Shown: one piece after another, positions 1-7,465 of the stretch | Position numbering within the stretch: the stretch's first letter is position 1 | Layout: every line of letters begins with the position of its first letter | Position numbers and translations under genes: made by a program | From: Chryseobacterium luteum | GTDB lineage: Bacteria; Bacteroidota; Bacteroidia; Flavobacteriales; Weeksellaceae | Length of the DNA: 64,000 nucleotides | Assembly (NCBI RefSeq): GCF_000737785.1 | Contig: NZ_JPRO01000005.1 | Coordinates: 81,315-145,314, forward strand | Direction of reading: 5' to 3' | The notes under the pieces: generated by a model | Seen by the model: the letters and a program-made list of their open reading frames with translations, nothing else | Database searches by the model: none | Told to the model about the DNA's origin: nothing

Positions 1-1
1 T

Positions 2-262
2 AATAAAATAACGATTAAGGAATTGATTTCGATACAGACCATCGGGGCAGTTTTTGCTTTTATTCTTTCTCTGATTTTTATGGGTGAAATGATCGGCGGT
101 ACATTATTCCCCAATTCCGAAGAATTTTATTATATCGTTTATATTCCCGCAGCATTGGCAAAGCTCCTCGTCTGGTCCTTCCTCGCAGGTTTCGCTGAAA
201 GATTCGTTCCCAATATTCTTGAAAACCTTACTAAACTGAAAGATACAAATGAAGAATCCTGA
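2..262 (+). CDS. C-terminal part of a membrane protein (truncated by window start)
   Basis: The reading frame is open from base 2, so the gene begins outside the window and the TTG at 23 need not be the start. The visible 87 residues hold a hydrophobic segment near the start, an acidic stretch, then a second hydrophobic segment ending in a GFAERFVP motif. That motif recalls the cytoplasmic-side tail of several bacterial integral membrane proteins of unknown function. The tail is short and charged. Function not recognised. Confidence 0.6.
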   Translation, partial: NKITIKELISIQTIGAVFAFILSLIFMGEMIGGTLFPNSEEFYYIVYIPAALAKLLVWSFLAGFAERFVPNILENLTKLKDTNEES

Positions 263-285
263 AAGTAAGGAAAACAGGGATATTT

Positions 286-400
286 CATTCAGCAAAGAAA
301 TACAAAATACTTGCCCTGTATTGTTTATTGATAAATGAAATGGTTTTGTTTAGCGTAAAAATCAACTGAATGCTTTATAAAATCTTTGTTTATCATTGCG
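286..400. repeat. Dispersed intergenic repeat, composite copy
   Basis: This non-coding stretch resembles other intergenic pieces of the window. Bases 286-330 (GCAAAGAAATACAAAATA followed by a CCTGT block) recur at about 14789-14825 and, inverted and weaker, at 24755-24780. Bases 347-398 recur with a few mismatches at 50900-50948, sharing the core AAAATCAACTGAATG. No reading frame is apparent. Confidence 0.5.
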
Positions 401-448
401 TTATTTTTAATCTTTATCCCGAATTCAGATCAAATAGAAAAAGGACAA

Positions 449-484
449 AAAAATAAGGTGAGCTTACAAACTCACCTTATTTTA
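449..484. terminator. Bidirectional rho-independent terminator
   Basis: A stem of AATAAGGTGAG pairs with CTCACCTTATT around an 8-base loop, with A and T runs on either side. It lies between the convergent ends of the upstream membrane protein gene and polA and can serve both. Confidence 0.8.
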
Positions 485-499
485 ATTTACAATATTTTA

Positions 500-3334
500 T
501 TAATGCGCTTCCAGCCAGTTGTTTCCAACTCCCACTTCTACCAACAGAGGCACCTGGGTTTTCAAAGCACTTTCCATTTCGGTTTTAATCAGTTTTGAAG
601 CAGCTTCAATCTCATCTATCGGAGATTCAAACACCAATTCGTCATGCACCTGAAGAAGCATTCTGGTTTGCAGCTGCTGGGTTTTAAGCTGCTGATCGAT
701 TTTGATCATAGCCAGCTTTACGACATCTGCCGCACTTCCCTGAACCGGTGCGTTTACGGCATTCCTCTCTGCATGGCCTCTCACCACGAAATTATTGGAA
801 TTGATATCTTTCAAATGGCGCTTTCTTCCTAATATGGTTTCCACATAGCCTATCTGGCGGGCTTTGCTGACCTGCTCTGCCATATATTCCTTTAATTTGG
901 GATAGGTTTCAAAGTAGGCTTCGATCATTTGTTTGGCTTCGGTTCTGGAAAGCCCGGTCTGCTCTGCCAGCGCAAAGGCTCCCTGGCCGTAGATAATCCC
1001 GAAATTCACGGTTTTGGCCTGGCTTCTCTGGGTCTTGGAAACCTCTTCCAAAGGAATTTTAAACAGTTTAGCTGCTGTTGAAGCGTGAATATCTTCTCCA
1101 TCCTGAAAGGCTTTGATCATATTTTCTTCTCCTGAGATCTCGGCTATCAGGCGAAGTTCAATCTGGGAATAATCGGCGGAAATGATCTTTTTCCCTTCTC
1201 CGGAAACAAAAGCTCCCCTGATCTGCTGTCCGCGCAGTGTCCTGATCGGAATATTCTGAAGGTTAGGGTTTACACTTGCCAGACGTCCTGTAGCAGCCGT
1301 AGTCTGGGAGAAATTGGTATGTACCCGGCTGTCCTGTTTGTCGATCTGCGAAGGCAGCGCATCTACGTAGGTAGATTTTAATTTCTGATAGGTTCTGTAT
1401 TCCAGGATATGTTTGATGATCTCATGTTTTGAGCTCAGTTTTTGAAGAATGTCTTCGGAAGTGGCGTACTGTCCTGTTTTTGTCTTTTTTGCTTTTGGAT
1501 CGAGCTGCATTTTTTCAAACAGGATCTCTCCAAGCTGTTTCGGCGAATTCATATTAAATTCTTCACCTGAAAGCTCAAAAATTTTGGATTCCAGCTGTCT
1601 AAGGTCATTTTCAAGATCTATACTTTCCTGTGCCAGCCATTTTTCATCGAGTGAAATTCCGGCCAGCTCCATTTTAGCCAAAACTTCCACCAGAGGCATT
1701 TCTATTTTAAAGAAAAGCTCTTCCAGATTTTCTTTTTTCAATTGTGGGGCAAACAGTTCGTACAGCTGGAAAGTTACATCGGCATCTTCTGCTGCATAAT
1801 CGGTCTGTGTTCTAAGGTCCGCATCTCTGAAAGTCCCCTGGTTTTTACCCTTTTTCCCGATAATGGTTTCAATGGAAACCGGTTTGTAGTTGAGGTACAC
1901 CTCGGAAAGATAATCCATTCCGTGTCTTCCGTCCGGATTCAGCAGATAATGGGCGATCATGGTATCAAATACAGCTCCTTTTACCGTAATATCGTACTGT
2001 TTTAATATTTTGTAATCGAATTTTAAATTGTGAGCGATTTTTAACAGGTCTTCTTTCTCGAAGAACGGCCTGAAAATTTCCAGTGTCTGAAGCACTTCAC
2101 CTTTGTCCTCGGATAAAGGAACATAGTAAGCCAGACCTTTTTTATAGGAAAAACTCATTCCTACAAGTTCAGCTTCCAGCTCGTTTAATGAAGTGGTTTC
2201 GGTATCAAAACAGACTGCTTTCTGCTTTAATAAATTACTGGCCAATAGTTTCTGTGCTTTGGGATTATTCACAAACTGGTACAGATGGTCATTCTGCTCA
2301 ATGGAAGTTTTGGTAGAAGTGGCCTGATCGAGCTCTTCAAAGTTGGCAAACAGATCAAGCTGCATCACCTGTCCTTTTACCTGTGTACCCTGAGATGTCT
2401 GTTTAACCTCAACCTCACTTACAATAACAGTTTCCGAAGGTGCGGCAGCGAATGCACGGTAAAGGTTTTCGTATAATCTTCTGAATTCAATTTCGTCAAA
2501 AACTTCTTTTACTTTTTCAAAATCTGGTGTATCAAGGTCATACTGTTCCTGATGGAATTCTACAGGTGCGTCACAGATGATGGTTGCCAGTTTTTTGGAC
2601 AGGATTCCCCGTTCTGCGGAAGCTTCTATTTTTTCCTTCAGTTTTCCTTTCAGCTTATCTGTATTGGCCAGCAGCGTTTCTATATTTCCGAATTCTTTTA
2701 GGAACTTCATGGCCGTTTTCTCTCCCACACCATCCAGTCCCGGAATATTATCTACTGCATCTCCCATCATTGCAAGGAAATCGATCACCTGTTTCGGATC
2801 TTCTATCTCGTATTTTGCTTTTACCTCTTCTACTCCGAGGATTTCTATATCCCCTCCTTTTAAACCGGGTTTATAGATTTTTATTTTGTCTGTAACCAGC
2901 TGGGCAAAATCTTTATCGGGCGTCACCATGAAAGTGGTATAACCTTCTTTTTCCGCTTTGCAGGCAATGGTTCCTATCACATCATCTGCTTCATATCCTT
3001 CTACTCCTAAAATGGGGATATGCATCGCCTCCAGAATTCTGTGAATGTATGGAATAGCTATTTTGATCGCTTCGGGAGTCTCGCTTCTGTTGGCCTTGTA
3101 GTCTGAATAGTCATCGGTTCTTACGCTTGCCTGCCCTACATCAAAAACAACTGCCAGATGGCTTGGCCTTTCTCTTCTGATCAGTTCGATCAGGGAATTG
3201 GTAAACCCAAAGATAGCAGAGGTATCTACACCTTTGCTGGTAAGCCTGGGATTCCTGATCAATGCGTAATATCCTCTGAATATCATCGCATAAGCATCGA
3301 TGAGAAAGAGTCTTTTATCTTGTGTTGCGTCCAT
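500..3334 (-). CDS. polA: DNA polymerase I
   Basis: DNA polymerase I for replication repair and Okazaki fragment processing. The ~944 residues hold an N-terminal 5' nuclease domain (about 1-300), a 3'-5' exonuclease domain with the DTETT motif near residue 377, and a family A polymerase domain with motif A (DYSQIELRLIA, near 720), an O-helix region and motif C (VHDEL, near 895). An intact exonuclease motif suggests active proofreading. An in-frame start 18 bases upstream (3352) would overlap the predicted -7 box at 3350-3357, so the ATG at 3334, giving MDATQDKRLF, is preferred. A terminator follows at 449-484. Confidence 0.97.
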   Translation of the reverse strand: MDATQDKRLFLIDAYAMIFRGYYALIRNPRLTSKGVDTSAIFGFTNSLIELIRRERPSHLAVVFDVGQASVRTDDYSDYKANRSETPEAIKIAIPYIHRILEAMHIPILGVEGYEADDVIGTIACKAEKEGYTTFMVTPDKDFAQLVTDKIKIYKPGLKGGDIEILGVEEVKAKYEIEDPKQVIDFLAMMGDAVDNIPGLDGVGEKTAMKFLKEFGNIETLLANTDKLKGKLKEKIEASAERGILSKKLATIICDAPVEFHQEQYDLDTPDFEKVKEVFDEIEFRRLYENLYRAFAAAPSETVIVSEVEVKQTSQGTQVKGQVMQLDLFANFEELDQATSTKTSIEQNDHLYQFVNNPKAQKLLASNLLKQKAVCFDTETTSLNELEAELVGMSFSYKKGLAYYVPLSEDKGEVLQTLEIFRPFFEKEDLLKIAHNLKFDYKILKQYDITVKGAVFDTMIAHYLLNPDGRHGMDYLSEVYLNYKPVSIETIIGKKGKNQGTFRDADLRTQTDYAAEDADVTFQLYELFAPQLKKENLEELFFKIEMPLVEVLAKMELAGISLDEKWLAQESIDLENDLRQLESKIFELSGEEFNMNSPKQLGEILFEKMQLDPKAKKTKTGQYATSEDILQKLSSKHEIIKHILEYRTYQKLKSTYVDALPSQIDKQDSRVHTNFSQTTAATGRLASVNPNLQNIPIRTLRGQQIRGAFVSGEGKKIISADYSQIELRLIAEISGEENMIKAFQDGEDIHASTAAKLFKIPLEEVSKTQRSQAKTVNFGIIYGQGAFALAEQTGLSRTEAKQMIEAYFETYPKLKEYMAEQVSKARQIGYVETILGRKRHLKDINSNNFVVRGHAERNAVNAPVQGSAADVVKLAMIKIDQQLKTQQLQTRMLLQVHDELVFESPIDEIEAASKLIKTEMESALKTQVPLLVEVGVGNNWLEAH

Positions 3335-3349
3335 AATGTCTATAATGAA

Positions 3350-3357
3350 CAAATATA
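3350..3357 (-). promoter_or_regulatory. Predicted polA -7 promoter box
   Basis: TATATTTG on the minus strand fits the Bacteroidota TAnnTTTG consensus and lies 15 bases upstream of the preferred polA ATG. It also decides the start, because the more upstream ATG would lie inside the box. Confidence 0.55.
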
Positions 3358-3543
3358 AGAAAATAGGAATATTTTTTTGAGTTATAAGTTATGAATTATA
3401 GAGGGCGGGGTTTGAGAGTTTGAGTATTCGGGAGTTTGAGGGTGGGTGTATCAAATAAGGGGCTTCCTCTTATAGTATTGTTCTCAGTCTAAAATCTCAT
3501 GTCTGAGATCTGATGTCTTGATTCTAATCTCTTCCCAGTTCAT

Positions 3544-3576
3544 AAAAAAACAGAACAGCATTTCTGCTATTCTGTC
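3544..3576 (-). terminator. Terminator of hcp1
   Basis: The hairpin pairs ACAGAATAGCAG with a CTGTTCTGT arm and is followed by seven T on the minus strand, about 40 bases past the hcp1 stop. A similar hairpin follows hcp2. Confidence 0.75.
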
Positions 3577-3613
3577 TTGGATGTTATTTTTTAAATAAAA
3601 GACTTGGGTCTTC

Positions 3614-4024
3614 TTAATGACCTGATGAAGGCCACATTCCGCGGTACTCAGAGTTACCAAGAGTGATCACTTCTGCACTGATTACGAAGCTGATCAGCAT
3701 GCTGTTGCTGTCAATTGCATCGAAGTCTACTTCATGCTGGATCACATATCCGTTTTCCCATTTCAAAGTAGTTAATGTACCTTCTTCATGAGATTTATTG
3801 AAAGTAACTTCTCCTGTGGTAGGCTTGTACTTTCCGTTCAATAAACTTTCCAGAATATCAGATTTTTCAGTTGCTTCTACTGTCACTTTGATCAGTGCAT
3901 TTGACGGATCTGATGCTACACGTCCTGAAACGTCTGTAGATCTTGATACGCTGTAGTTAAGCTTTAATAATTTCTGTCCTTCTCCTCCGTTGAATTTTAA
4001 GATTCCTCTTGAATTTGCTGCCAT
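3614..4024 (-). CDS. tssD: T6SS tube protein Hcp/TssD, copy 1
   Basis: Hcp family protein of the Bacteroidota (subtype iii) T6SS: hexameric rings stack into the inner tube that carries effectors. At 136 residues it has the usual length, and it starts MAANSRGILKF and ends GMWPSSGH. It differs from the second copy (9859-10269) at about three residues: G/E at 16 and two near 101-103 (DAIDSNSM versus DAVDENSM). The high identity, also at DNA level, suggests recent duplication or gene conversion. It has its own promoter, twin palindromes and terminator, as expected for a highly expressed single-gene unit. Confidence 0.93.
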   Translation of the reverse strand: MAANSRGILKFNGGEGQKLLKLNYSVSRSTDVSGRVASDPSNALIKVTVEATEKSDILESLLNGKYKPTTGEVTFNKSHEEGTLTTLKWENGYVIQHEVDFDAIDSNSMLISFVISAEVITLGNSEYRGMWPSSGH

Positions 4025-4076
4025 GATTGGTGATTTTAATTGTTATCTATTATATAAATAGTGATTGATTACAGAA

Positions 4077-4084
4077 CAAAGATA
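4077..4084 (-). promoter_or_regulatory. Predicted hcp1 -7 box
   Basis: TATCTTTG on the minus strand fits TAnnTTTG and lies about 52 bases upstream of the hcp1 ATG. hcp2 and the hcp relic carry an equivalent TATATTTG at the same relative place. Confidence 0.55.
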
Positions 4085-4133
4085 TACCTGATCAGGATAA
4101 AGAAAAAGTTTTTGGATATAAATCTGAAATATT

Positions 4134-4167
4134 GTAGTAATTCTACGATTTGATGTAGTAATTCTAC
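4134..4167. promoter_or_regulatory. Twin palindromic operator upstream of hcp1
   Basis: Two exact copies of the 13-base near-palindrome GTAGTAATTCTAC lie at 4134-4146 and 4155-4167, with centres 21 bases (two helical turns) apart and about 110 bases before the hcp1 ATG. The same pair lies upstream of hcp2, and a single copy precedes the hcp relic. It is probably the site of a dimeric activator. Which protein binds it cannot be read from the sequence. Confidence 0.65.
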
Positions 4168-4270
4168 GACTTTTGATTTAACATAATATTGTAAATGCTT
4201 GTTATAAAAGGTTTTTATAGTTTTATAAAGCTAAAAATATGATGTTAAGTAAAATATAAACTTACACCAG

Positions 4271-4702
4271 CTATTTGATTTTAGTTTCTAATTCTTTTAA
4301 ATTATTCAGGCTTGTGGTATTTCCCAATTCTGCTGCTTTTTTCCAATACTTTTTAGCATTTTCAATATCATTGAATTTGAAATAGGCAACTCCTAAATCG
4401 TTTAATGCAAATTGAGCATCGTCACTTTTAGGATCAACTGTCTGAAGGTATTTTTCAAACTTCGGAATTGCTTTTTGGGGTTCACCAGATTCCAAATAAA
4501 TTGTTCCGGAATACTTTAAGGCTTCTGTATTATTAAATGCTTCTGCTTTTTCCAAATAAATTAATGCTTCATTATATTTTTTCTCATTGTAATATTCAAT
4601 TCCCTGATCAAGAAGTTTCTGATCATCTTTTTTAAATAAAAACCGGTAGGACATAAATCCTAATAATGCAACAACTCCTAAAACAGCAATTACTTTTCTC
4701 AT
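4271..4702 (-). CDS. Membrane-anchored TPR protein (candidate T6SS immunity or accessory protein)
   Basis: This 143-residue protein has an N-terminal hydrophobic anchor (about residues 5-20) followed by TPR-like helical repeats (about 33-135) with the typical A, Y and G spacing. It probably faces the periplasm. Its ATG overlaps the stop of the upstream membrane protein gene by four bases, so the two are translationally coupled. Position last in the vgrG-LysM-PAAR cassette fits an immunity or chaperone role, since Sel1/TPR proteins often serve so beside T6SS effectors. That is inference only, because TPR domains are generic. Confidence 0.7.
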   Translation of the reverse strand: MRKVIAVLGVVALLGFMSYRFLFKKDDQKLLDQGIEYYNEKKYNEALIYLEKAEAFNNTEALKYSGTIYLESGEPQKAIPKFEKYLQTVDPKSDDAQFALNDLGVAYFKFNDIENAKKYWKKAAELGNTTSLNNLKELETKIK

Positions 4703-5223
4703 AGTATTAAAATTAAAATTCCATAAAATAAATATAAAAGAATCAATACTTCAAAAATCCTCATTTTGAATGTATATATGCCATATGCATTCAAACACAT
4801 CATCAGGATACAAAACATAAAAAAAGGCAGTTTGCCCAACTGAGAAAACTGATAATAAAATAAATCGATAAGAATATTCTTTTTCTGCAGCCCAATATAC
4901 TTGATATCTTTTCCTTTTTTAATTCTGGAAGTATCATTTTTGTTTATAAAAAATGTGATTTTCTTATCATTTTTATTATATAAAATTTCCCTGTCACTTT
5001 TAAAATTAGATAAAAAACCTGTTCCTCCGTTATAAAATACATTCGAATAATCAGAGATACGAAATCTATAAAAAGGAATTCTTGTACCTGATTTTTTAAC
5101 CTCAATTAATGATCCCTGAATGGGGGTAAGATTATTATTTAGAATTATTAGTTTCAATGGAATATATAAAATCCCTATTACTGAAACTATTATGATTATA
5201 AAAAACCTGATATTAGAATTCAT
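4699..5223 (-). CDS. Membrane protein of unknown function (candidate immunity protein)
   Basis: 174 residues with one N-terminal transmembrane segment (about 8-30), a polar, lysine-rich middle of about 100 residues, and two C-terminal hydrophobic segments (about 130-150 and 155-173). No family was recognised. It overlaps the end of the DUF4280/PAAR-like gene by 11 bases and the TPR gene by four, so it is expressed with the putative effector. A membrane protein directly behind a PAAR effector with hydrophobic segments is a plausible immunity protein. The AT-rich composition, like its neighbours in the cassette, suggests acquisition with the effector. Confidence 0.65.
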   Translation of the reverse strand: MNSNIRFFIIIIVSVIGILYIPLKLIILNNNLTPIQGSLIEVKKSGTRIPFYRFRISDYSNVFYNGGTGFLSNFKSDREILYNKNDKKITFFINKNDTSRIKKGKDIKYIGLQKKNILIDLFYYQFSQLGKLPFFMFCILMMCLNAYGIYTFKMRIFEVLILLYLFYGILILIL

Positions 5224-6475
5224 GCTCTCTTACTTTAATACCCTCTCTTGCTTTTAATTCATTAATTAAGCTCTCTTTTATTTCTTCTTCTCCATAATGG
5301 GCCATTAAGTTGAATGTTATAAAATCTCCAATATCTTTAATGACATTTTCTATAAGTCCCTTGCCTACAGTCGATTTAAGCTGATCAGGAAAATTAGTCT
5401 GAATGTTAAGATTTGATTGAGTTGTAGTGTTATTAACCTCTGTAATAGATGGAGAATGATAGCCCGTTGTTGTAGACGATGAAGAATTTATATTAATATT
5501 AGTCGTTCGCGGGCCTGCACCGGTACCTGTAGAAGAATTGATTGTTTGAGATCCAATAGTAGTTTGTTGAACGGATGTACCTGGTAATATTATTTCGCCG
5601 TTAGGTGTTATTATTGTCGTTCTATTCTGATAAATAGAGGTATTTTGGGTAACTGAAGTATGGCTGATTTGTGTATTAACATCATCAATCTCAGATGCCC
5701 CACCCCATAATCCCCCTTCAGGAGAAGTTAGATAATCATAAGTTGATGTACCAGTAGAGGACTCATTTTCAGGATTAATAATACTTCCCATTTCTGTCAA
5801 ATCCTTTACCCAATCATAGGTCTTTCCTGCACCATAGTTCAATCCAACAACGGATCCAGCCTGAATCAATGCAATCCAATTTTTTGCTTTTATGGCAGTA
5901 AACAGAGCCGGTACACCTTGAACCACTCCCTGAAGCAGACTTCCGCCGAAATAAGAAAAACCGATAATAACAACTGTATTTCTAAGCGTATCTACTCTAT
6001 TTTTATTAACAATAGCATCCGCATACTCTGCAGAGAAAGTTATAAATATCTTACCTCCAAATAAACAATCCAGTGTGGAACTGCCAATTAAAGCTTTTTT
6101 GCCCTCAAAATGCACATTTTGATGAACAGGGGCCCAATCATACATTAATGTCGTCATGGCACAAATAGGATAATTAATTGCTGATGCAAGTCCGGCAGCA
6201 GCTCCACCGGCAGCACCGGCAGCCATTAATGTACCAAGAGCAACACCGGCAGCTCCACCGGTAAAGAATATAGCCGCACCAACGGCTGCACCGATTAATG
6301 CTCCCGCAATAACCATTTTTGAGCAAATAAAGTTTCCACCCGTCCTATCGTTGATTGTGGCGAGATTTTTATTCTGTGTTTTTATTGTTGTTTGGCTTGA
6401 GACTTTTATTTGTTGCTTTTTCATACCTGAAGTACAGACCAGCCATGATCCATCAGGAACATATAAATTACCCAT
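5213..6475 (-). CDS. PAAR-like (DUF4280) T6SS protein with hydrophobic insert and unknown C-terminal domain
   Basis: The N-terminal part resembles the DUF4280 PAAR-like domain: an early glycine-cysteine stretch (WLVCTSG), an ATINDRTGGN segment, then an INYPICAM stretch, a W-P segment (WAPVHQ) and the closing DCLFGGKI. Such proteins cap the VgrG spike. The domain is split by a glycine/alanine-rich hydrophobic insert (about residues 54-95). Further hydrophobic helices follow (about 165-215), then a Ser/Thr/Asn-rich linker (about 235-350) and a charged C-terminal domain of some 65 residues. No known toxin motif was seen. The 420-residue length far exceeds a bare DUF4280 domain, so it is a likely evolved-PAAR effector with the two downstream genes as immunity candidates. 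Confidence 0.75.
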   Translation of the reverse strand: MGNLYVPDGSWLVCTSGMKKQQIKVSSQTTIKTQNKNLATINDRTGGNFICSKMVIAGALIGAAVGAAIFFTGGAAGVALGTLMAAGAAGGAAAGLASAINYPICAMTTLMYDWAPVHQNVHFEGKKALIGSSTLDCLFGGKIFITFSAEYADAIVNKNRVDTLRNTVVIIGFSYFGGSLLQGVVQGVPALFTAIKAKNWIALIQAGSVVGLNYGAGKTYDWVKDLTEMGSIINPENESSTGTSTYDYLTSPEGGLWGGASEIDDVNTQISHTSVTQNTSIYQNRTTIITPNGEIILPGTSVQQTTIGSQTINSSTGTGAGPRTTNININSSSSTTTGYHSPSITEVNNTTTQSNLNIQTNFPDQLKSTVGKGLIENVIKDIGDFITFNLMAHYGEEEIKESLINELKAREGIKVREHEF

Positions 6476-6479
6476 AATC

Positions 6480-7463
6480 TTACATTTTATTAATTTCGTA
6501 TCTAGATTTTGCTACGATAGTATCATTAATATTTTCAATAAAATCAGCATTACAACTATCAATTCTATTATCTTTAATATTATAATGAGATATCAAACTG
6601 AAATCATAATTAAAATTATTTCCAAGCAAATCTCTAAAAGTTGCATTATAAAGCTCTCTTAGAATTTCTACGTTTGCTTTTTCTAAAAAAGATTTATTTT
6701 CTACAGTTATCTTATTATTATTTTTTTCAATAATTTTATTTTTAAATTTCAACAAAATCTTTGAACCTGAAAATAATGAAGAGTAAAGCCTGGTTGAATT
6801 ACCTTCATTGATTTTAGCATTATCAGAATTAAATTTACCTGGATAAAGAAGATTATATTGAAGATTGGCCATAATATGTGGCAAAGAATCTGTATAAACT
6901 GTTTCTCCATCCCTGATAATTCTATTCAACATTTCTTTATCATCTGTAACCTCTGATAAACCTTTCTGTACCAGGTGCCATTTTTCTTTTATTTCTTTTT
7001 GATTTTCAATTTTTTTTATTGTTCCAAAATCATCAGTAATTAAAATAATATCTTCAAAAGGCTGATCAAGCAATGATAATAAAACCAAATAACTATCATA
7101 ATGCGGAGAACTGCACTCAATTAATTTTGATTTCTGACTTACAAAGTATTTATTGTCATCTAACTTTTCTATCTCTATTTCTATGCTATTTTGGGTGGAG
7201 TACACCAGTTTTTTAAAATTAAAATATTCGTTTTTAGATATTATTTTATAAGCGGTTATGTCCCTTTCACTTTCAGGTTTTTCATATTTAGCATTTATTA
7301 GAATAACATCAATATGTATAGGAATATACTCACTATTTATTTGCTGGGTCAAAACAGCTTGACTATTGTGAAAATCCAAAAGTTCATTTACTGGTCTGTC
7401 AAATTTTTCGGCAATTGAATGCAACGTATCTCCTACTTGTATTTTGTATTTAATGATTTCCAT
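6480..7463 (-). CDS. LysM-domain protein of the VgrG-PAAR cassette
   Basis: Residues 1-50 form a clear LysM domain (YKIQVGDTLHSIAEKF, then NELLDFHN). The remaining ~275 residues match nothing recognised and are rich in Asn, Lys and Ile. There is no signal peptide. The gene lies two bases after vgrG and four before the PAAR-like gene, so the three are co-translated. LysM proteins at this place in subtype iii loci may bridge spike and effector or bind peptidoglycan in the target periplasm. Both roles are inference. AT-rich relative to vgrG. Confidence 0.75.
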   Translation of the reverse strand: MEIIKYKIQVGDTLHSIAEKFDRPVNELLDFHNSQAVLTQQINSEYIPIHIDVILINAKYEKPESERDITAYKIISKNEYFNFKKLVYSTQNSIEIEIEKLDDNKYFVSQKSKLIECSSPHYDSYLVLLSLLDQPFEDIILITDDFGTIKKIENQKEIKEKWHLVQKGLSEVTDDKEMLNRIIRDGETVYTDSLPHIMANLQYNLLYPGKFNSDNAKINEGNSTRLYSSLFSGSKILLKFKNKIIEKNNNKITVENKSFLEKANVEILRELYNATFRDLLGNNFNYDFSLISHYNIKDNRIDSCNADFIENINDTIVAKSRYEINKM

Positions 7464-7465
7464 TT

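Noticed and set aside
1449..2895. Long plus-strand frames over polA
   Set aside because: polA on the opposite strand accounts for the coding signal; no start context or family match.
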